Both the position numbers and the translations under genes were made by a program. The notes under the pieces were generated by a model. That model was not told where the DNA came from. It saw only the letters and a list, made by a program, of their open reading frames with translations, and searched no databases. Of a stretch of 39,732 nucleotides of DNA, positions 1 through 8,009 are shown in pieces (position 1 is the first letter of the stretch; the number at the start of each line of letters is the position of its first letter). Source of the stretch: Lachnospiraceae bacterium (GTDB lineage Bacteria; Bacillota; Clostridia; Lachnospirales; Lachnospiraceae); assembly GCA_017434885.1 (NCBI GenBank), contig JAFSGE010000009.1, positions 1 through 39,732 of the forward strand. Reading direction: 5' to 3'.

Positions 1-489
1 CTCTATACCGTCAGAAACGTAGTGGCAGAGAATCAAAAACTGGTATATAATGATGGTGTCCGCAAGATATTCCTTTATACCAAAGGAACAAAAGGCGGCA
101 GTCCCAAACTAAAAAATCTGCTGAATTATATGGAAAATACACGGAAAGAAAATGCCGTGGATGAAGAGTTACAGCAGATACAGAACATTGTGGATGAAGT
201 AAAGTGTAGTGATGAAGAGAGGGCACGCTATATGAAAGTGTATGGAGTGATTGATTACGAAAAACGCGACAGTTATGAAGCCGGACACGAAGCAGGACAT
301 GCAGAAAAACTAATCGAACTGGTCTGCCGGAAAATCACAAAGGGAAAAGAAGTGGCACAGATAGCTGAAGAACTGGAAGAAGATGAAATCACTATCAAGA
401 AAATCTATGATATCGCCATAACTTTTGCACCTGATTTTGACATGGCTAAAATACATAATATATATGATACTATTCTTCATCAAAAATAA
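1..489 (+). CDS. Rpn/PD-(D/E)XK nuclease family protein, C-terminal part (5' end outside window)
   Basis: The reading frame is open from base 1 to the TAA at 487-489, so the gene begins upstream of the window. The GTG at 22 is internal, since the frame before it reads on as LYTVRN. The visible part carries the family hallmark DGVRKIFLYTKG, followed by a helical, charged tail with an EAGHEAGHAEK stretch. This matches the C-terminal half of the Rpn/PDDEXK_2 'transposase-like' nuclease family, common in multiple copies in Lachnospiraceae. The nuclease core lies outside the window. Two related sequences occur at 37465-37966 and 39453-39732. Family members are linked to RecA-independent recombination and DNA cleavage; the role of this copy is unknown. 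Confidence 0.8.
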   Translation, partial: LYTVRNVVAENQKLVYNDGVRKIFLYTKGTKGGSPKLKNLLNYMENTRKENAVDEELQQIQNIVDEVKCSDEERARYMKVYGVIDYEKRDSYEAGHEAGHAEKLIELVCRKITKGKEVAQIAEELEEDEITIKKIYDIAITFAPDFDMAKIHNIYDTILHQK

Positions 490-494
490 ACAGA

Positions 495-516
495 AGGCGG
501 TCTTATATGACCGCCT
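495..516. terminator. Bidirectional hairpin between convergent genes
   Basis: An 8-bp perfect stem (AGGCGGTC / GACCGCCT) with a 6-base loop sits in the 30-base gap between the Rpn gene and the end of the minus-strand gene at 520. The tail on the minus strand is T-rich (TTTATTTTT), on the plus strand less so. It probably ends transcription from both sides. Confidence 0.6.
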
Positions 517-519
517 GAC

Positions 520-2043
520 TTATCTTAAATGCCTCTTTTTCGCTTCTGCCATTCCTATGATAATAAATATAAATGGGAAATTTAGTACCTGTGCAAAGCT
601 GACCATATTATGGACAAAGTATCCTGCCACGCTGACAGCACATGCATAAAACAATACATCTTTCGTATCTTTGCCCGCTTTTACATATCTTACCACGCAT
701 GTCAGTAATAATCCCACATAACTGCAAACACCCAAAACACCCGTATTTACAAGTACTGTAACACATTCATTATGCGCGTTGGTTAATCTGGCACTTCCAA
801 AATGCTCCCGTAAAAGAGACGTAACCTCCGGTATCTTATAAGCCGCCGAAGCAAAGCAATCCGGTCCCACTCCGATTAATTTCTGCAGTAAAGGCTGTTC
901 CCCAAAAGTCCTTATCCCTGTCCAAACAGTGACTCCTCTTCCGTGTCCCCAATTTGCATCAAAAGTAAACAGTGTATTTCCTTCCAGAAAAGATACCCCC
1001 ACCAAGGTATTTACAATCGACAAAAGCACCCACAATATCAAGGAAACCACTACCAAAGCAACCAAACCTTTGCGTATATTTTCTTTTTCACTTCGAACAT
1101 GGTAAAAAATCAAACCACCGACCGCTACTGCCGCTATCCACGCCCAAATGTAAGAACTTGTAAAATATCCACAAAGACCATTCGTATCATAATTAAACTT
1201 ATCCACAGTCACCACTCGCAACACCGCAATCATGCCTGCTGCCATTGCCCACAAAAGAACAAGCAAAAACCACCGCTTCATATACCTTCCATCTTCTGCC
1301 GCTATCCACAACAACAAAACAAGCACTGCACCAAACCACAAAAAAATACTGTCACTCCCCTGGGAAAATCCGGCCATAAATACAATAAATGCGTAGAAAC
1401 CAAGTAAAACTCGTTTCCAAAGAATTCCACTCGTTTCCACCACAAAGTATCCAATCCCCAAAGGCGCCACTACAGACAAAAATCCGCAAAACCAGTTAAT
1501 ATTTCCAAGTGTAGAGATAAAATCAGGCTGTGCTCCTTTCACAACTATCGGATAATAAGAAAATCTGTTGCAAATACCCAAAACGAAAACAACCGCTGTT
1601 GCCATCATAACCGGATAAAGAACTTTTTCACTGCCCGTCCACAGACGGGAAATCAGAAAATACAAAGCACAAAGAAGAAGCTGCGGAATCAGTCCCATAT
1701 ACCAGCCCTCCGCACCCCAAAGTGCTTCTTCCTTATTAGCAGAAAAAACATATGACAGAAATAACACAGTGGCATAAACAAGCATTAACAAATCCACTGC
1801 AGAAATCTGTTCCCAATCTATCAGATATGCCTGCCTCTCCTGCCTCCGTGCCCATACACCTTTTACTAACAGCACAAAATACAGAACTGCAAGCACAACA
1901 AAAGCCGCCAAAGACACCCGAAGAAAAAAATTCATCTTGGCTTCTCCAATGTTATAATATCCGTTTTCCATATAAAACGGATAAATACAAAACATCAGAA
2001 GAATATATGCAGTTGAAAAATATTTTGCTGCTTTTTGAATCAT
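520..2043 (-). CDS. O-antigen ligase / polysaccharide polymerase-like membrane protein (Wzy_C family)
   Basis: This 507-residue, very hydrophobic protein has roughly a dozen predicted membrane segments. The large loop in the last third contains GHGRG, then GVGPDCF, then LTNAHNECVTVLVNTGVLG. That arrangement, with a conserved His in NAHNE, is the pattern of the O-antigen ligase/Wzy_C family, which joins or polymerises lipid-linked sugar chains outside the membrane. No other capsule genes are nearby, so the substrate cannot be guessed. The ATG at 2043 is one base beyond the stop of the upstream MFS gene, indicating translational coupling. Assignment to the superfamily is fairly safe; 'O-antigen' should not be read literally in a Gram-positive. 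Confidence 0.7.
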   Translation of the reverse strand: MIQKAAKYFSTAYILLMFCIYPFYMENGYYNIGEAKMNFFLRVSLAAFVVLAVLYFVLLVKGVWARRQERQAYLIDWEQISAVDLLMLVYATVLFLSYVFSANKEEALWGAEGWYMGLIPQLLLCALYFLISRLWTGSEKVLYPVMMATAVVFVLGICNRFSYYPIVVKGAQPDFISTLGNINWFCGFLSVVAPLGIGYFVVETSGILWKRVLLGFYAFIVFMAGFSQGSDSIFLWFGAVLVLLLWIAAEDGRYMKRWFLLVLLWAMAAGMIAVLRVVTVDKFNYDTNGLCGYFTSSYIWAWIAAVAVGGLIFYHVRSEKENIRKGLVALVVVSLILWVLLSIVNTLVGVSFLEGNTLFTFDANWGHGRGVTVWTGIRTFGEQPLLQKLIGVGPDCFASAAYKIPEVTSLLREHFGSARLTNAHNECVTVLVNTGVLGVCSYVGLLLTCVVRYVKAGKDTKDVLFYACAVSVAGYFVHNMVSFAQVLNFPFIFIIIGMAEAKKRHLR

Positions 2044-2044
2044 C

Positions 2045-3235
2045 TTATCGGGTCCTCTTTGCCATATACATTTTCAGTGCAATAAGCAAACACAAATCAA
2101 CTAAAATCACTACCACAATCGAACTCATTCCGTATACAATTCCCGCCTGCTCGGCAATTTTTCCGATAACCGAAGGCATTAAAATAGAACCAAAACTTGC
2201 GATTGTCAAAATAAAACTCCAGGAAAGCTGATACTTCTGAATCAATTGTCCTGTAAAAGAAACGGTTGTGGGATAAATTCCTGCCATGCTGTAACCAAAG
2301 CCCATGATTCCAAGCACAATAATTCCTGTGCTTCTTCCAAATAAAAGGATAAAGAAAAATATTACAAACCCTACACCCATCATCACAAGCAGGTTTTCCT
2401 TCTTCATCTTGGTGGAAAGCCATGCTGCAGACAATCTTCCTGCCAAAATCATAATCCAAAGCACACTTGCCATCACTTGGGAAAGAGATGCACTCAAAAA
2501 TCCGGAATCCTTAAAATATGTAATCAGCCACCCGATAACACCCTGCTCCGCACAAAGATAAAAAAACAGAATCGATGTGCAAAGCCAAAACATCGGCTCC
2601 TTGAAAAATCCGTAATCTGCCTTTGGCTTTTCTTTTTGTTTTTCTACGCTTTTTGCTACTTCTTCATCTTCTACCGGAATCAGATAATACAATATCCATG
2701 CAAGCACTCCCATTGCTAACATAAAGTAACAAGCATAAATCCAATTATCAGTTTTCACGGAAGTTAAGGCAGTAAGCAGTAATGGGAACAAAAACGCCCC
2801 TATCGCAAACATGGCGTGCAATCCGTTAATCATCCACGCCTGACCGGGCGCAAGCTGATTGATTGTTTTATTGTTGAAGTTACTTGCAGCACCTCTGGCA
2901 AGTCCGGTCAAAAGAAACGCAAGTATAAGCGCTACAGGTCCTTTTCCGAACAGCAATAATGCAAACGCGATTGCAAACAGACTTTCAAACAGTAAAATAC
3001 TCTTTTTTCTTCCCAAATACACCGGAAGTACTCCAGCCGTAAAACTGGACAACAGATTTCCCACGGAATGAAGGCTGACAAGCATTCCGCTAAAAACATA
3101 GTCAAGCCCTCTCGCCTCTTTTACAAAGGGAAGCAGAGAACCAATGGACAATGCCAGCATCCCGTTAATCATAAATACACCGTAACTAAAAAAGAATTGT
3201 TTTTTCTTCTCTTTTGAATCTAAACACGAAAACAT
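2045..3235 (-). CDS. MFS transporter
   Basis: A 12-helix major facilitator permease, 396 residues from the chosen start. The first half contains the family-type loop after helix 2 (YLGRKKS), and a charged cytoplasmic linker (EDEEVAKSVEKQKEKPKA) separates the two six-helix halves. The frame can be read 11 codons further upstream from a TTG at 3268. The ATG at 3235 is preceded at proper distance by AAGAAGGGG, so the shorter form is preferred. Substrate is unknown; the general look is that of sugar or small-metabolite MFS members. It shares a transcript with the Wzy_C-like gene immediately downstream (1-base gap). Confidence 0.75.
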   Translation of the reverse strand: MFSCLDSKEKKKQFFFSYGVFMINGMLALSIGSLLPFVKEARGLDYVFSGMLVSLHSVGNLLSSFTAGVLPVYLGRKKSILLFESLFAIAFALLLFGKGPVALILAFLLTGLARGAASNFNNKTINQLAPGQAWMINGLHAMFAIGAFLFPLLLTALTSVKTDNWIYACYFMLAMGVLAWILYYLIPVEDEEVAKSVEKQKEKPKADYGFFKEPMFWLCTSILFFYLCAEQGVIGWLITYFKDSGFLSASLSQVMASVLWIMILAGRLSAAWLSTKMKKENLLVMMGVGFVIFFFILLFGRSTGIIVLGIMGFGYSMAGIYPTTVSFTGQLIQKYQLSWSFILTIASFGSILMPSVIGKIAEQAGIVYGMSSIVVVILVDLCLLIALKMYMAKRTR

Positions 3236-3309
3236 AATGTTCCCCTTCTTTATCCTCAGATTTTTCAAATATTCCCTGTCATCTTAACACAAGAAAAAAA
3301 ATCTGTCTC

Positions 3310-4347
3310 CTATTTTCGGAATAAATAGCGCCCGGTTTCACAAATAATAACAAAACTGATAGGACCTTTTATAATTCCCGGTACACCAAATAATTTCATA
3401 CCGGCAAATATCGCAAGTAAAATCCCTACAGGCCAGATACCTACCTTGTTTCCGATTAATTTTGGTTCCAAAAATTCCCGAAGCAACGCACATCCGGCAT
3501 ATAAACACAATACCACAGCTGCTGCCACATAATTTCCCTTTAAAAATTGTAAAAGTATAAGAGGAATCAACATAATTCCTGTCCCGATAAAGGGTAATAC
3601 ATCCATTACGCCTGTCAAAACACCATACCATAAACCGCCCTCAAATCCAAGCAGCCACAATACTATTCCGCACAGAGCACTGATTAGCAGCAAAATAGTC
3701 CCCTGAGCTTTAATATACGTTTTTATATAATGAAGTACCTTATCGGCTACTTCCCAAATTCCATCCAAATCTTCATTCCCGAGCAGCCACATTACAAGTT
3801 TTTCATAATCCTTCAGAATTAAAAATATAGCAATTACCGTAATACCGAAATAAGCAAAAATACCTCCTACCGTTTTCATATAACCTACCGACTTATTCAT
3901 CACTGCCGGAAAAATTTTTACTTCCATATTCTCTGCAAAAAAATCAACCTGTTCTATAATAAAAGCTTCCACTTCATCTCCATTTACACCAAATCCTTTT
4001 TCTAAACGGTTACAACAATCCGAAAGCAAAATATAAAAATCATTTTCCAAAGCCGAAGCATGTCCTGCCAAATCGCCGCATTTTTGAAACACCCATGTCC
4101 CAAGGGCAAAAAACGACACCACAAAAACTATACTAAACAACAGTAAAATAATGCCTGCCAAATAGTGTTTTCTTATCTTGAAAGGTATCTTTCCTGCTAT
4201 CTTGTTTAATACTCCTGCAATTAAAAAAGCAAGCAAAAAAGGCGATAAAACAGGACTTAGATATTTCATAAAAAAGTATATCCCGGCAACCACCGCAAAA
4301 AAAATCCCGTATTTTCTTCCCTTTTCCGTCCCCCAGAATTTATCCAT
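3310..4347 (-). CDS. AI-2E family transporter-like membrane protein
   Basis: A membrane protein of about 345 residues with the AI-2E/PerM/YtvI family layout: two N-terminal membrane segments, a soluble amphipathic region (about residues 90-160 of the longer frame), then a cluster of C-terminal segments with GVLTGVMDVLPFIGTG and the late motif EPKLIGNKVGIWPVGILLAIFAG. The family includes autoinducer-2 exporters, Na+/H+ antiporters and a sporulation protein, so the substrate cannot be deduced. The frame extends to a TTG at 4425. ATG 4347 follows GGGTGA at seven bases and places the first segment near the N terminus; ATGs at 4362 and 4383 are alternatives. Confidence 0.7.
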   Translation of the reverse strand: MDKFWGTEKGRKYGIFFAVVAGIYFFMKYLSPVLSPFLLAFLIAGVLNKIAGKIPFKIRKHYLAGIILLLFSIVFVVSFFALGTWVFQKCGDLAGHASALENDFYILLSDCCNRLEKGFGVNGDEVEAFIIEQVDFFAENMEVKIFPAVMNKSVGYMKTVGGIFAYFGITVIAIFLILKDYEKLVMWLLGNEDLDGIWEVADKVLHYIKTYIKAQGTILLLISALCGIVLWLLGFEGGLWYGVLTGVMDVLPFIGTGIMLIPLILLQFLKGNYVAAAVVLCLYAGCALLREFLEPKLIGNKVGIWPVGILLAIFAGMKLFGVPGIIKGPISFVIICETGRYLFRK

Positions 4348-4482
4348 AAAAAAATCACCCATTCCGCCTGATTTTGCAACCATTCTCCGCATCGGAAAAT
4401 TTATTTTCCCGAACGTTGTCAACAAACTGCAATATAGCTAGTATGGGTAATTTTGATAAAAATATAATATACAATTTTACTG

Positions 4483-5193
4483 TTATGATAAAAACGGAAT
4501 AAAAATTTCATCATCCGGTTTTTTGTAAAATTCTACCGCTTTTCCGGTTCCCGGATGCTTAAACTGTAACCGGCATGCACATAATGCCACGTTACGGCAT
4601 CCGATTTCTTTACTAAAATTTTTGGATTGTTCCGTTCCGTATTTACTGTCACCTAAAAGCGGTATCCCTGCATATGCCATTTGTACGCGAATCTGATGAT
4701 GGCGTCCTGTAAAAAGCTCAATTTCTACAAGAGATGCTTCCTGCATCGCTTCCCAAACCATAAGTGTTTCTTTCCAACTATAGCAAAGCTTTGCTGCCTT
4801 GGCATCAGGCGTATCCTGTGCTACCACGGAGGACATATTAGTTTTTCCGTCTTTGTAAAGATAGTTTTCCAATGTATCCTGTTTTTTTTCCGGTCTGCCA
4901 TACACAAGGGCATAATAATATTTATGAAATGTTCCGTCGGTTATCTGCTTGCTCAGAGACGCTGCTGCCTGCTTTGTCTTGGCAAATACCAGTATCCCTG
5001 CCACCGGCTGGTCCAGTCTGTGTATCAGGCCAAGATACGGTGCACCTTTTCCTTTATTCTCCGGCTTACGCGCCAAATAATTTTTAAGCTCGCTTACCAT
5101 GTCCTGCTGACCCAACCGCGCGGTCTGTGTGGCAATTCCCGCCGGTTTATATGCTACTATAATATGCTCATCTTCAAAAACAATATTTTTCAA
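4483..5193 (-). CDS. RluA-family pseudouridine synthase
   Basis: A 236-residue protein with the RluA catalytic signature HRLDQPVAG (the Asp is the catalytic residue), preceded by the motif YKPAGIATQT and followed by GRHHQIRVQMA and GDSKYGT. It isomerises uridine to pseudouridine in rRNA or tRNA; which site cannot be told. No N-terminal S4 domain is visible, so this is a short form. The start is TTG at 5193, eight to nine bases after a strong AAGGAG; no ATG lies in a usable position. Confidence 0.85.
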   Translation of the reverse strand: MKNIVFEDEHIIVAYKPAGIATQTARLGQQDMVSELKNYLARKPENKGKGAPYLGLIHRLDQPVAGILVFAKTKQAAASLSKQITDGTFHKYYYALVYGRPEKKQDTLENYLYKDGKTNMSSVVAQDTPDAKAAKLCYSWKETLMVWEAMQEASLVEIELFTGRHHQIRVQMAYAGIPLLGDSKYGTEQSKNFSKEIGCRNVALCACRLQFKHPGTGKAVEFYKKPDDEIFIPFLS

Positions 5194-5222
5194 TATGGTA
5201 TTCTCCTTATGTACGCAGTATA

Positions 5223-5261
5223 TTCAGCCGAATCAGCCATATTTGCGACATATGAATTATA
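5223..5261 (-). promoter_or_regulatory. Extended -10 promoter and leader of the pseudouridine synthase gene
   Basis: On the minus strand TGC-TATAAT (TATAAT at 5261-5256) forms an extended -10 box. The untranslated leader then contains GGCTGATTCGGCTGAAT, a near-direct repeat of GGCTGA. The 10-mer TTCAGCCGAA (5223-5232) recurs at 20015 and 26166. Confidence 0.5.
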
Positions 5262-5278
5262 GCATATTTATTTTTCGC

Positions 5279-6523
5279 CTACCATATGATATGGTTCTTA
5301 AATTGAATTTTCTTAACTCCTTCTTTTATCACACCCACTTCATAGCAATCGTAATACTCATCGATTGCTTGAATCACTTGTTTTTTCTCGTTTTGTGAAA
5401 CAACAATATTCAATCCCACACCGCAATTATAAGTAGAAAGCATCTCCTCTTCTTCAATATTGCCCAATTTTTGGATATAACTGAAAATCGGAAGCGGTCT
5501 GATTTTTGACAAATCAATCTCCGCACAAAGTCCCTGCGGAATGATTCTGCAAAGATTCCCCTCTATGCCACCGCCTGTAATATGCGCCATTCCGTGTACA
5601 CCACTGTTTTTAAAAATGTGCTTTACGGCTCTGTAATACGGTGTATGCGGCTTCATAATCTGTTCAATAAAGGTTTCCCCTTCTATTTTTTCTAATTTAA
5701 TCTGCGGCATTTTGTCCATCAAAAGACGTACCAGGGAATATCCGTTTGTATGAAGTCCATTGGAAGCTATGGCAAGCACCGCATCCCCTTCTTTTATTGC
5801 TGACCCGTCTATAATATCACTTTTTGAGACAATTCCGGCAACACTGGATGTCAGAATATAAACTCCTTTATCCACTACCTGCGGCTGAATGGAGGTTTCA
5901 CCTCCTACCAATGCACATTCGTTTTCCTTACAGGCCTCCGATATGCCTTTTACAAAGGATTTAATCGTCTCTTTCTCAGCATTTCCGCAAACAATGGTAT
6001 CAAGAACCGCCAAAGGTCTTGCTCCCATGACAGCAATATCATTTACCAGATGATTAATCATATCATGACAAATAGATTCACTATATCCGTACTCCATTGC
6101 CAGTTTCTGCTTGGAACCCGGTTCCTCGGACTTTAGCACAAGCACCGGCTCCTTTATTTCCGGGAAATCAATATTGTATAAGGATGCAAAAGGCCCAAGA
6201 CCGTTTAATACTCTCTCATCCTCTGACTTTAAATAAACCGCCATTTCTTTTTTCATGGCATCGGTGTAGGAAATGTCCACGCCCGCTTTGCTATAGGAAA
6301 AATTCTCCCCATTTTTTTCTCTGCCGGACAAAATTTCATCTACAGATACCTGCAAAAGCTCTGCCAAATCTACTAGCATTTCCACATTGGGAAGTGTACC
6401 GTTCTCCCATTTAGATACCGCCTGAAAAGACACGTTTAACTTTTCTGCTACTTCTGCCTGCGTAAATCCGGCCTCTTTTCTCTTTTTAACAATAAAAGAT
6501 GCTATTTTTTGATTATCCAACAT
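5279..6523 (-). CDS. XRE-type HTH domain fused to a PurM-like (AIR synthase-like) protein
   Basis: Residues about 6-60 are a clear Cro/C1-type helix-turn-helix (KEAGFTQAEVAEKLNVS then QAVSKWENG). Residues about 76-414 match phosphoribosylformylglycinamidine cyclo-ligase (PurM) along its whole length: AGVDISYTDAM, LVNDIAVMGARPLAVLD, ALVGGETS, SNGLHTNGYSLVR, HITGGGIEGN, STYNCGVGLN. The N-terminal substrate/ATP motif, normally GTDGVGTK, reads LKSEEPGSK (residues 130-138), so the conserved Asp-Gly is lost. The protein may be a regulator that senses a purine intermediate rather than a normal enzyme. No other purine genes are near. The ATG follows CGGAGG at five bases. The domain calls are firm; function is inferred. 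Confidence 0.8.
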   Translation of the reverse strand: MLDNQKIASFIVKKRKEAGFTQAEVAEKLNVSFQAVSKWENGTLPNVEMLVDLAELLQVSVDEILSGREKNGENFSYSKAGVDISYTDAMKKEMAVYLKSEDERVLNGLGPFASLYNIDFPEIKEPVLVLKSEEPGSKQKLAMEYGYSESICHDMINHLVNDIAVMGARPLAVLDTIVCGNAEKETIKSFVKGISEACKENECALVGGETSIQPQVVDKGVYILTSSVAGIVSKSDIIDGSAIKEGDAVLAIASNGLHTNGYSLVRLLMDKMPQIKLEKIEGETFIEQIMKPHTPYYRAVKHIFKNSGVHGMAHITGGGIEGNLCRIIPQGLCAEIDLSKIRPLPIFSYIQKLGNIEEEEMLSTYNCGVGLNIVVSQNEKKQVIQAIDEYYDCYEVGVIKEGVKKIQFKNHIIW

Positions 6524-6553
6524 AAAAGCCTCCGATTGAATCTATTTTTGTTC

Positions 6554-6596
6554 ATAGTTATTGTAACTGTTCGAAACCCACCTATACAATAACTAT
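6554..6596 (-). promoter_or_regulatory. Promoter overlapped by a perfect 12-bp inverted repeat (HTH-PurM gene)
   Basis: ATAGTTATTGTA at 6554-6565 and its exact reverse complement at 6585-6596 are separated by 19 bases, so the arms lie about three helical turns apart. On the minus strand -35 TTGTAT and -10 TACAAT (spacer 18) fall on the two arms. A protein binding the repeat would cover the promoter. Autoregulation by the encoded HTH is the simplest guess. Confidence 0.6.
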
Positions 6597-6633
6597 ATAT
6601 TTGAAATTATGCCATTTACTCAACCGGCAGTTG

Positions 6634-6670
6634 AAAACCTCAATGACAGCTTTCCTATCATTGAGGTTTT
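6634..6670 (-). terminator. Terminator overlapping the end of the Fic gene
   Basis: A 13-bp perfect stem (AAACCTCAATGA-type arms at 6634-6646 and 6658-6670) with an 11-base loop ends in TTTT on the minus strand. The Fic stop codon lies inside the stem. Confidence 0.7.
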
Positions 6671-7731
6671 TCTTGTTTTAAATACTTTGCATTTACATAT
6701 TTTGTACTTCTTGCCTGTCCCAGCTTCTGCACAGTTCCTTCCTTTACCATCCTGCCAAGTACCGCTTCTACTGTTGTCACACTAACATCCGGCAAAAATT
6801 CACATATATCTGCTTTTGATATTGGTAAAATACTATTTAATACTGTCTGCTCAATTCTTTCATTTTTTTTAAGACGTTTTCCATTCACTACAGAAAATCG
6901 TTGGTCTAATTCCTTATAGCATTTATAAAGGGTCATTAAAAAATTTTCCATAAAAGGAATATAAGAATTATTATTCTCATGCCAACCTTGAGAAGAATTA
7001 TACAAGGCCTGATAGTAAGAATCTTTTGTATTATTAATCTGCTCTTCAAAAGAGGCATACTTACATATATCATATTCATTCTTATATAAAAGCAATAAAG
7101 ACAGTAATCTTGAAACTCTTCCGTTACCGTCACTAAAAGGGTGGATACATAAAAAATCCAGAATTACACAAGGTATTAATAATAATTGGTTAATATTTGC
7201 ATTTCCTCTGGCATCCATATATGCATAAATTAACTGCTCCATTGCATCCTTTGTATCAGTTGCTGTAACCGGCTTAAAACGCACACTCCTTTTTCCTGCA
7301 GAGTCGATAGTCATAATCAAATTATCTTCAATTTTATATTGACCTGCGTACGAATAATTCGCAATGTTAAACATTACCTTATGCATGTAACGAATTGTAT
7401 CCTCATTCACTGCTAATATACTATGCTCACGGTGAATTTCATCCAGCATATCTCTATATCCGGCAATCTCCATTTCACTGTGATTCAATGGCGCACTATT
7501 TCCTTCTACAATCTCTTTGATACGTGCATCCGTTGTAACAATTCCTTCAATCGCATTTGAATTTTTAACAGACTGTATTCTGGCAATCGATTCCAGTTGT
7601 GTATACACAATCTGATTCTTATTTTTTCTTTCATCTGCCAAAGCCTTCAATGCACTGATTGTAGATGTCAAATTTACAATTCCGGTAGGTAATAATCCAT
7701 TATCTAAAAATGAATAATCAAATATATGCAT
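6658..7731 (-). CDS. Fic family protein (probable AMP-transferase) with C-terminal winged helix
   Basis: A 357-residue Fic protein. The catalytic motif HPFSDGNGRVSR is complete (residues 197-208; His197 is the expected catalytic base). An inhibitory motif of the S-x-x-x-E-G type is in the N-terminal part (Ser58 to Glu62-Gly63), so this is a class II, self-inhibited Fic enzyme. Such proteins usually transfer AMP from ATP to a protein hydroxyl. After the Fic fold comes a domain (about residues 295-350, KADICEFLPDVSVTTVEAVLGRM) that looks like a winged helix and could bind DNA. The ATG at 7731 has AAAGGAGG six bases upstream. The promoter carries repeated operator-like sites. No partner antitoxin gene is adjacent. 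Confidence 0.9.
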   Translation of the reverse strand: MHIFDYSFLDNGLLPTGIVNLTSTISALKALADERKNKNQIVYTQLESIARIQSVKNSNAIEGIVTTDARIKEIVEGNSAPLNHSEMEIAGYRDMLDEIHREHSILAVNEDTIRYMHKVMFNIANYSYAGQYKIEDNLIMTIDSAGKRSVRFKPVTATDTKDAMEQLIYAYMDARGNANINQLLLIPCVILDFLCIHPFSDGNGRVSRLLSLLLLYKNEYDICKYASFEEQINNTKDSYYQALYNSSQGWHENNNSYIPFMENFLMTLYKCYKELDQRFSVVNGKRLKKNERIEQTVLNSILPISKADICEFLPDVSVTTVEAVLGRMVKEGTVQKLGQARSTKYVNAKYLKQEKPQ

Positions 7732-7745
7732 ATATTTCCTCCTTT

Positions 7746-7822
7746 ATCTGCATATATTTTATCATTTTATATGCAGATAATCAACGTGTATCTGCACATA
7801 AAAAAGAAAAAGATATGCAGAT
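7746..7822 (-). promoter_or_regulatory. Fic promoter with four alternating ATCTGCATAT sites
   Basis: The minus-strand promoter is -35 TTGATT (7784-7779), a 17-base spacer, and TGA-TAAAAT (-10 at 7761-7756). Four copies of ATCTGCATAT or its complement lie at 7746-7755, 7769-7778, 7790-7799 (one mismatch: ATCTGCACAT) and 7813-7822. They alternate in orientation with starts 21-23 bases apart. They form two 33-bp inverted repeats 44 bp apart. One site fills the -35/-10 spacer and another lies just downstream of the -10. Confidence 0.7.
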
Positions 7823-7839
7823 ACCACTACATATCTTTT
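7808..7839. terminator. Terminator of the two-component operon (likely bidirectional)
   Basis: A 10-bp stem (AAAAGATATG / CATATCTTTT) is followed by T-runs on both strands. On the minus strand it would end the response-regulator transcript. It overlaps the fourth repeat of the Fic promoter region. Confidence 0.6.
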
Positions 7840-8009
7840 TTTTAATTCATACTAAAAATTTTAAAGTTTTCTTGCTTTAAAACAAACGGAAATGGGAACC
7901 ATTTTAGCCTTTCTGTTTTTATCATCTACGCTTTCTGCTTCCATTACTTCTTTATCATCATGTACAATACGATTCCGTAAACCAGATTCTCAATTTTTCA
8001 AAATGATTC

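Noticed and set aside
943-1407. A 154-codon plus-strand frame opposite the Wzy_C-like gene
   Set aside because: It is a shadow of the membrane protein on the other strand, rich in His, Lys and Pro, without a ribosome site.
7813-7822. Counting the fourth ATCTGCATAT site as certainly regulatory
   Set aside because: It overlaps a terminator hairpin, so its similarity could partly reflect that structure; it is kept only as part of the pattern.
7861-7944. A 27-codon minus-strand frame (MEAESVDDKNRK...) between the response regulator and fic
   Set aside because: No good ribosome site, no family resemblance, and it lies in the trailer of the two-component operon. The rest of 7840-8009 shows nothing else.
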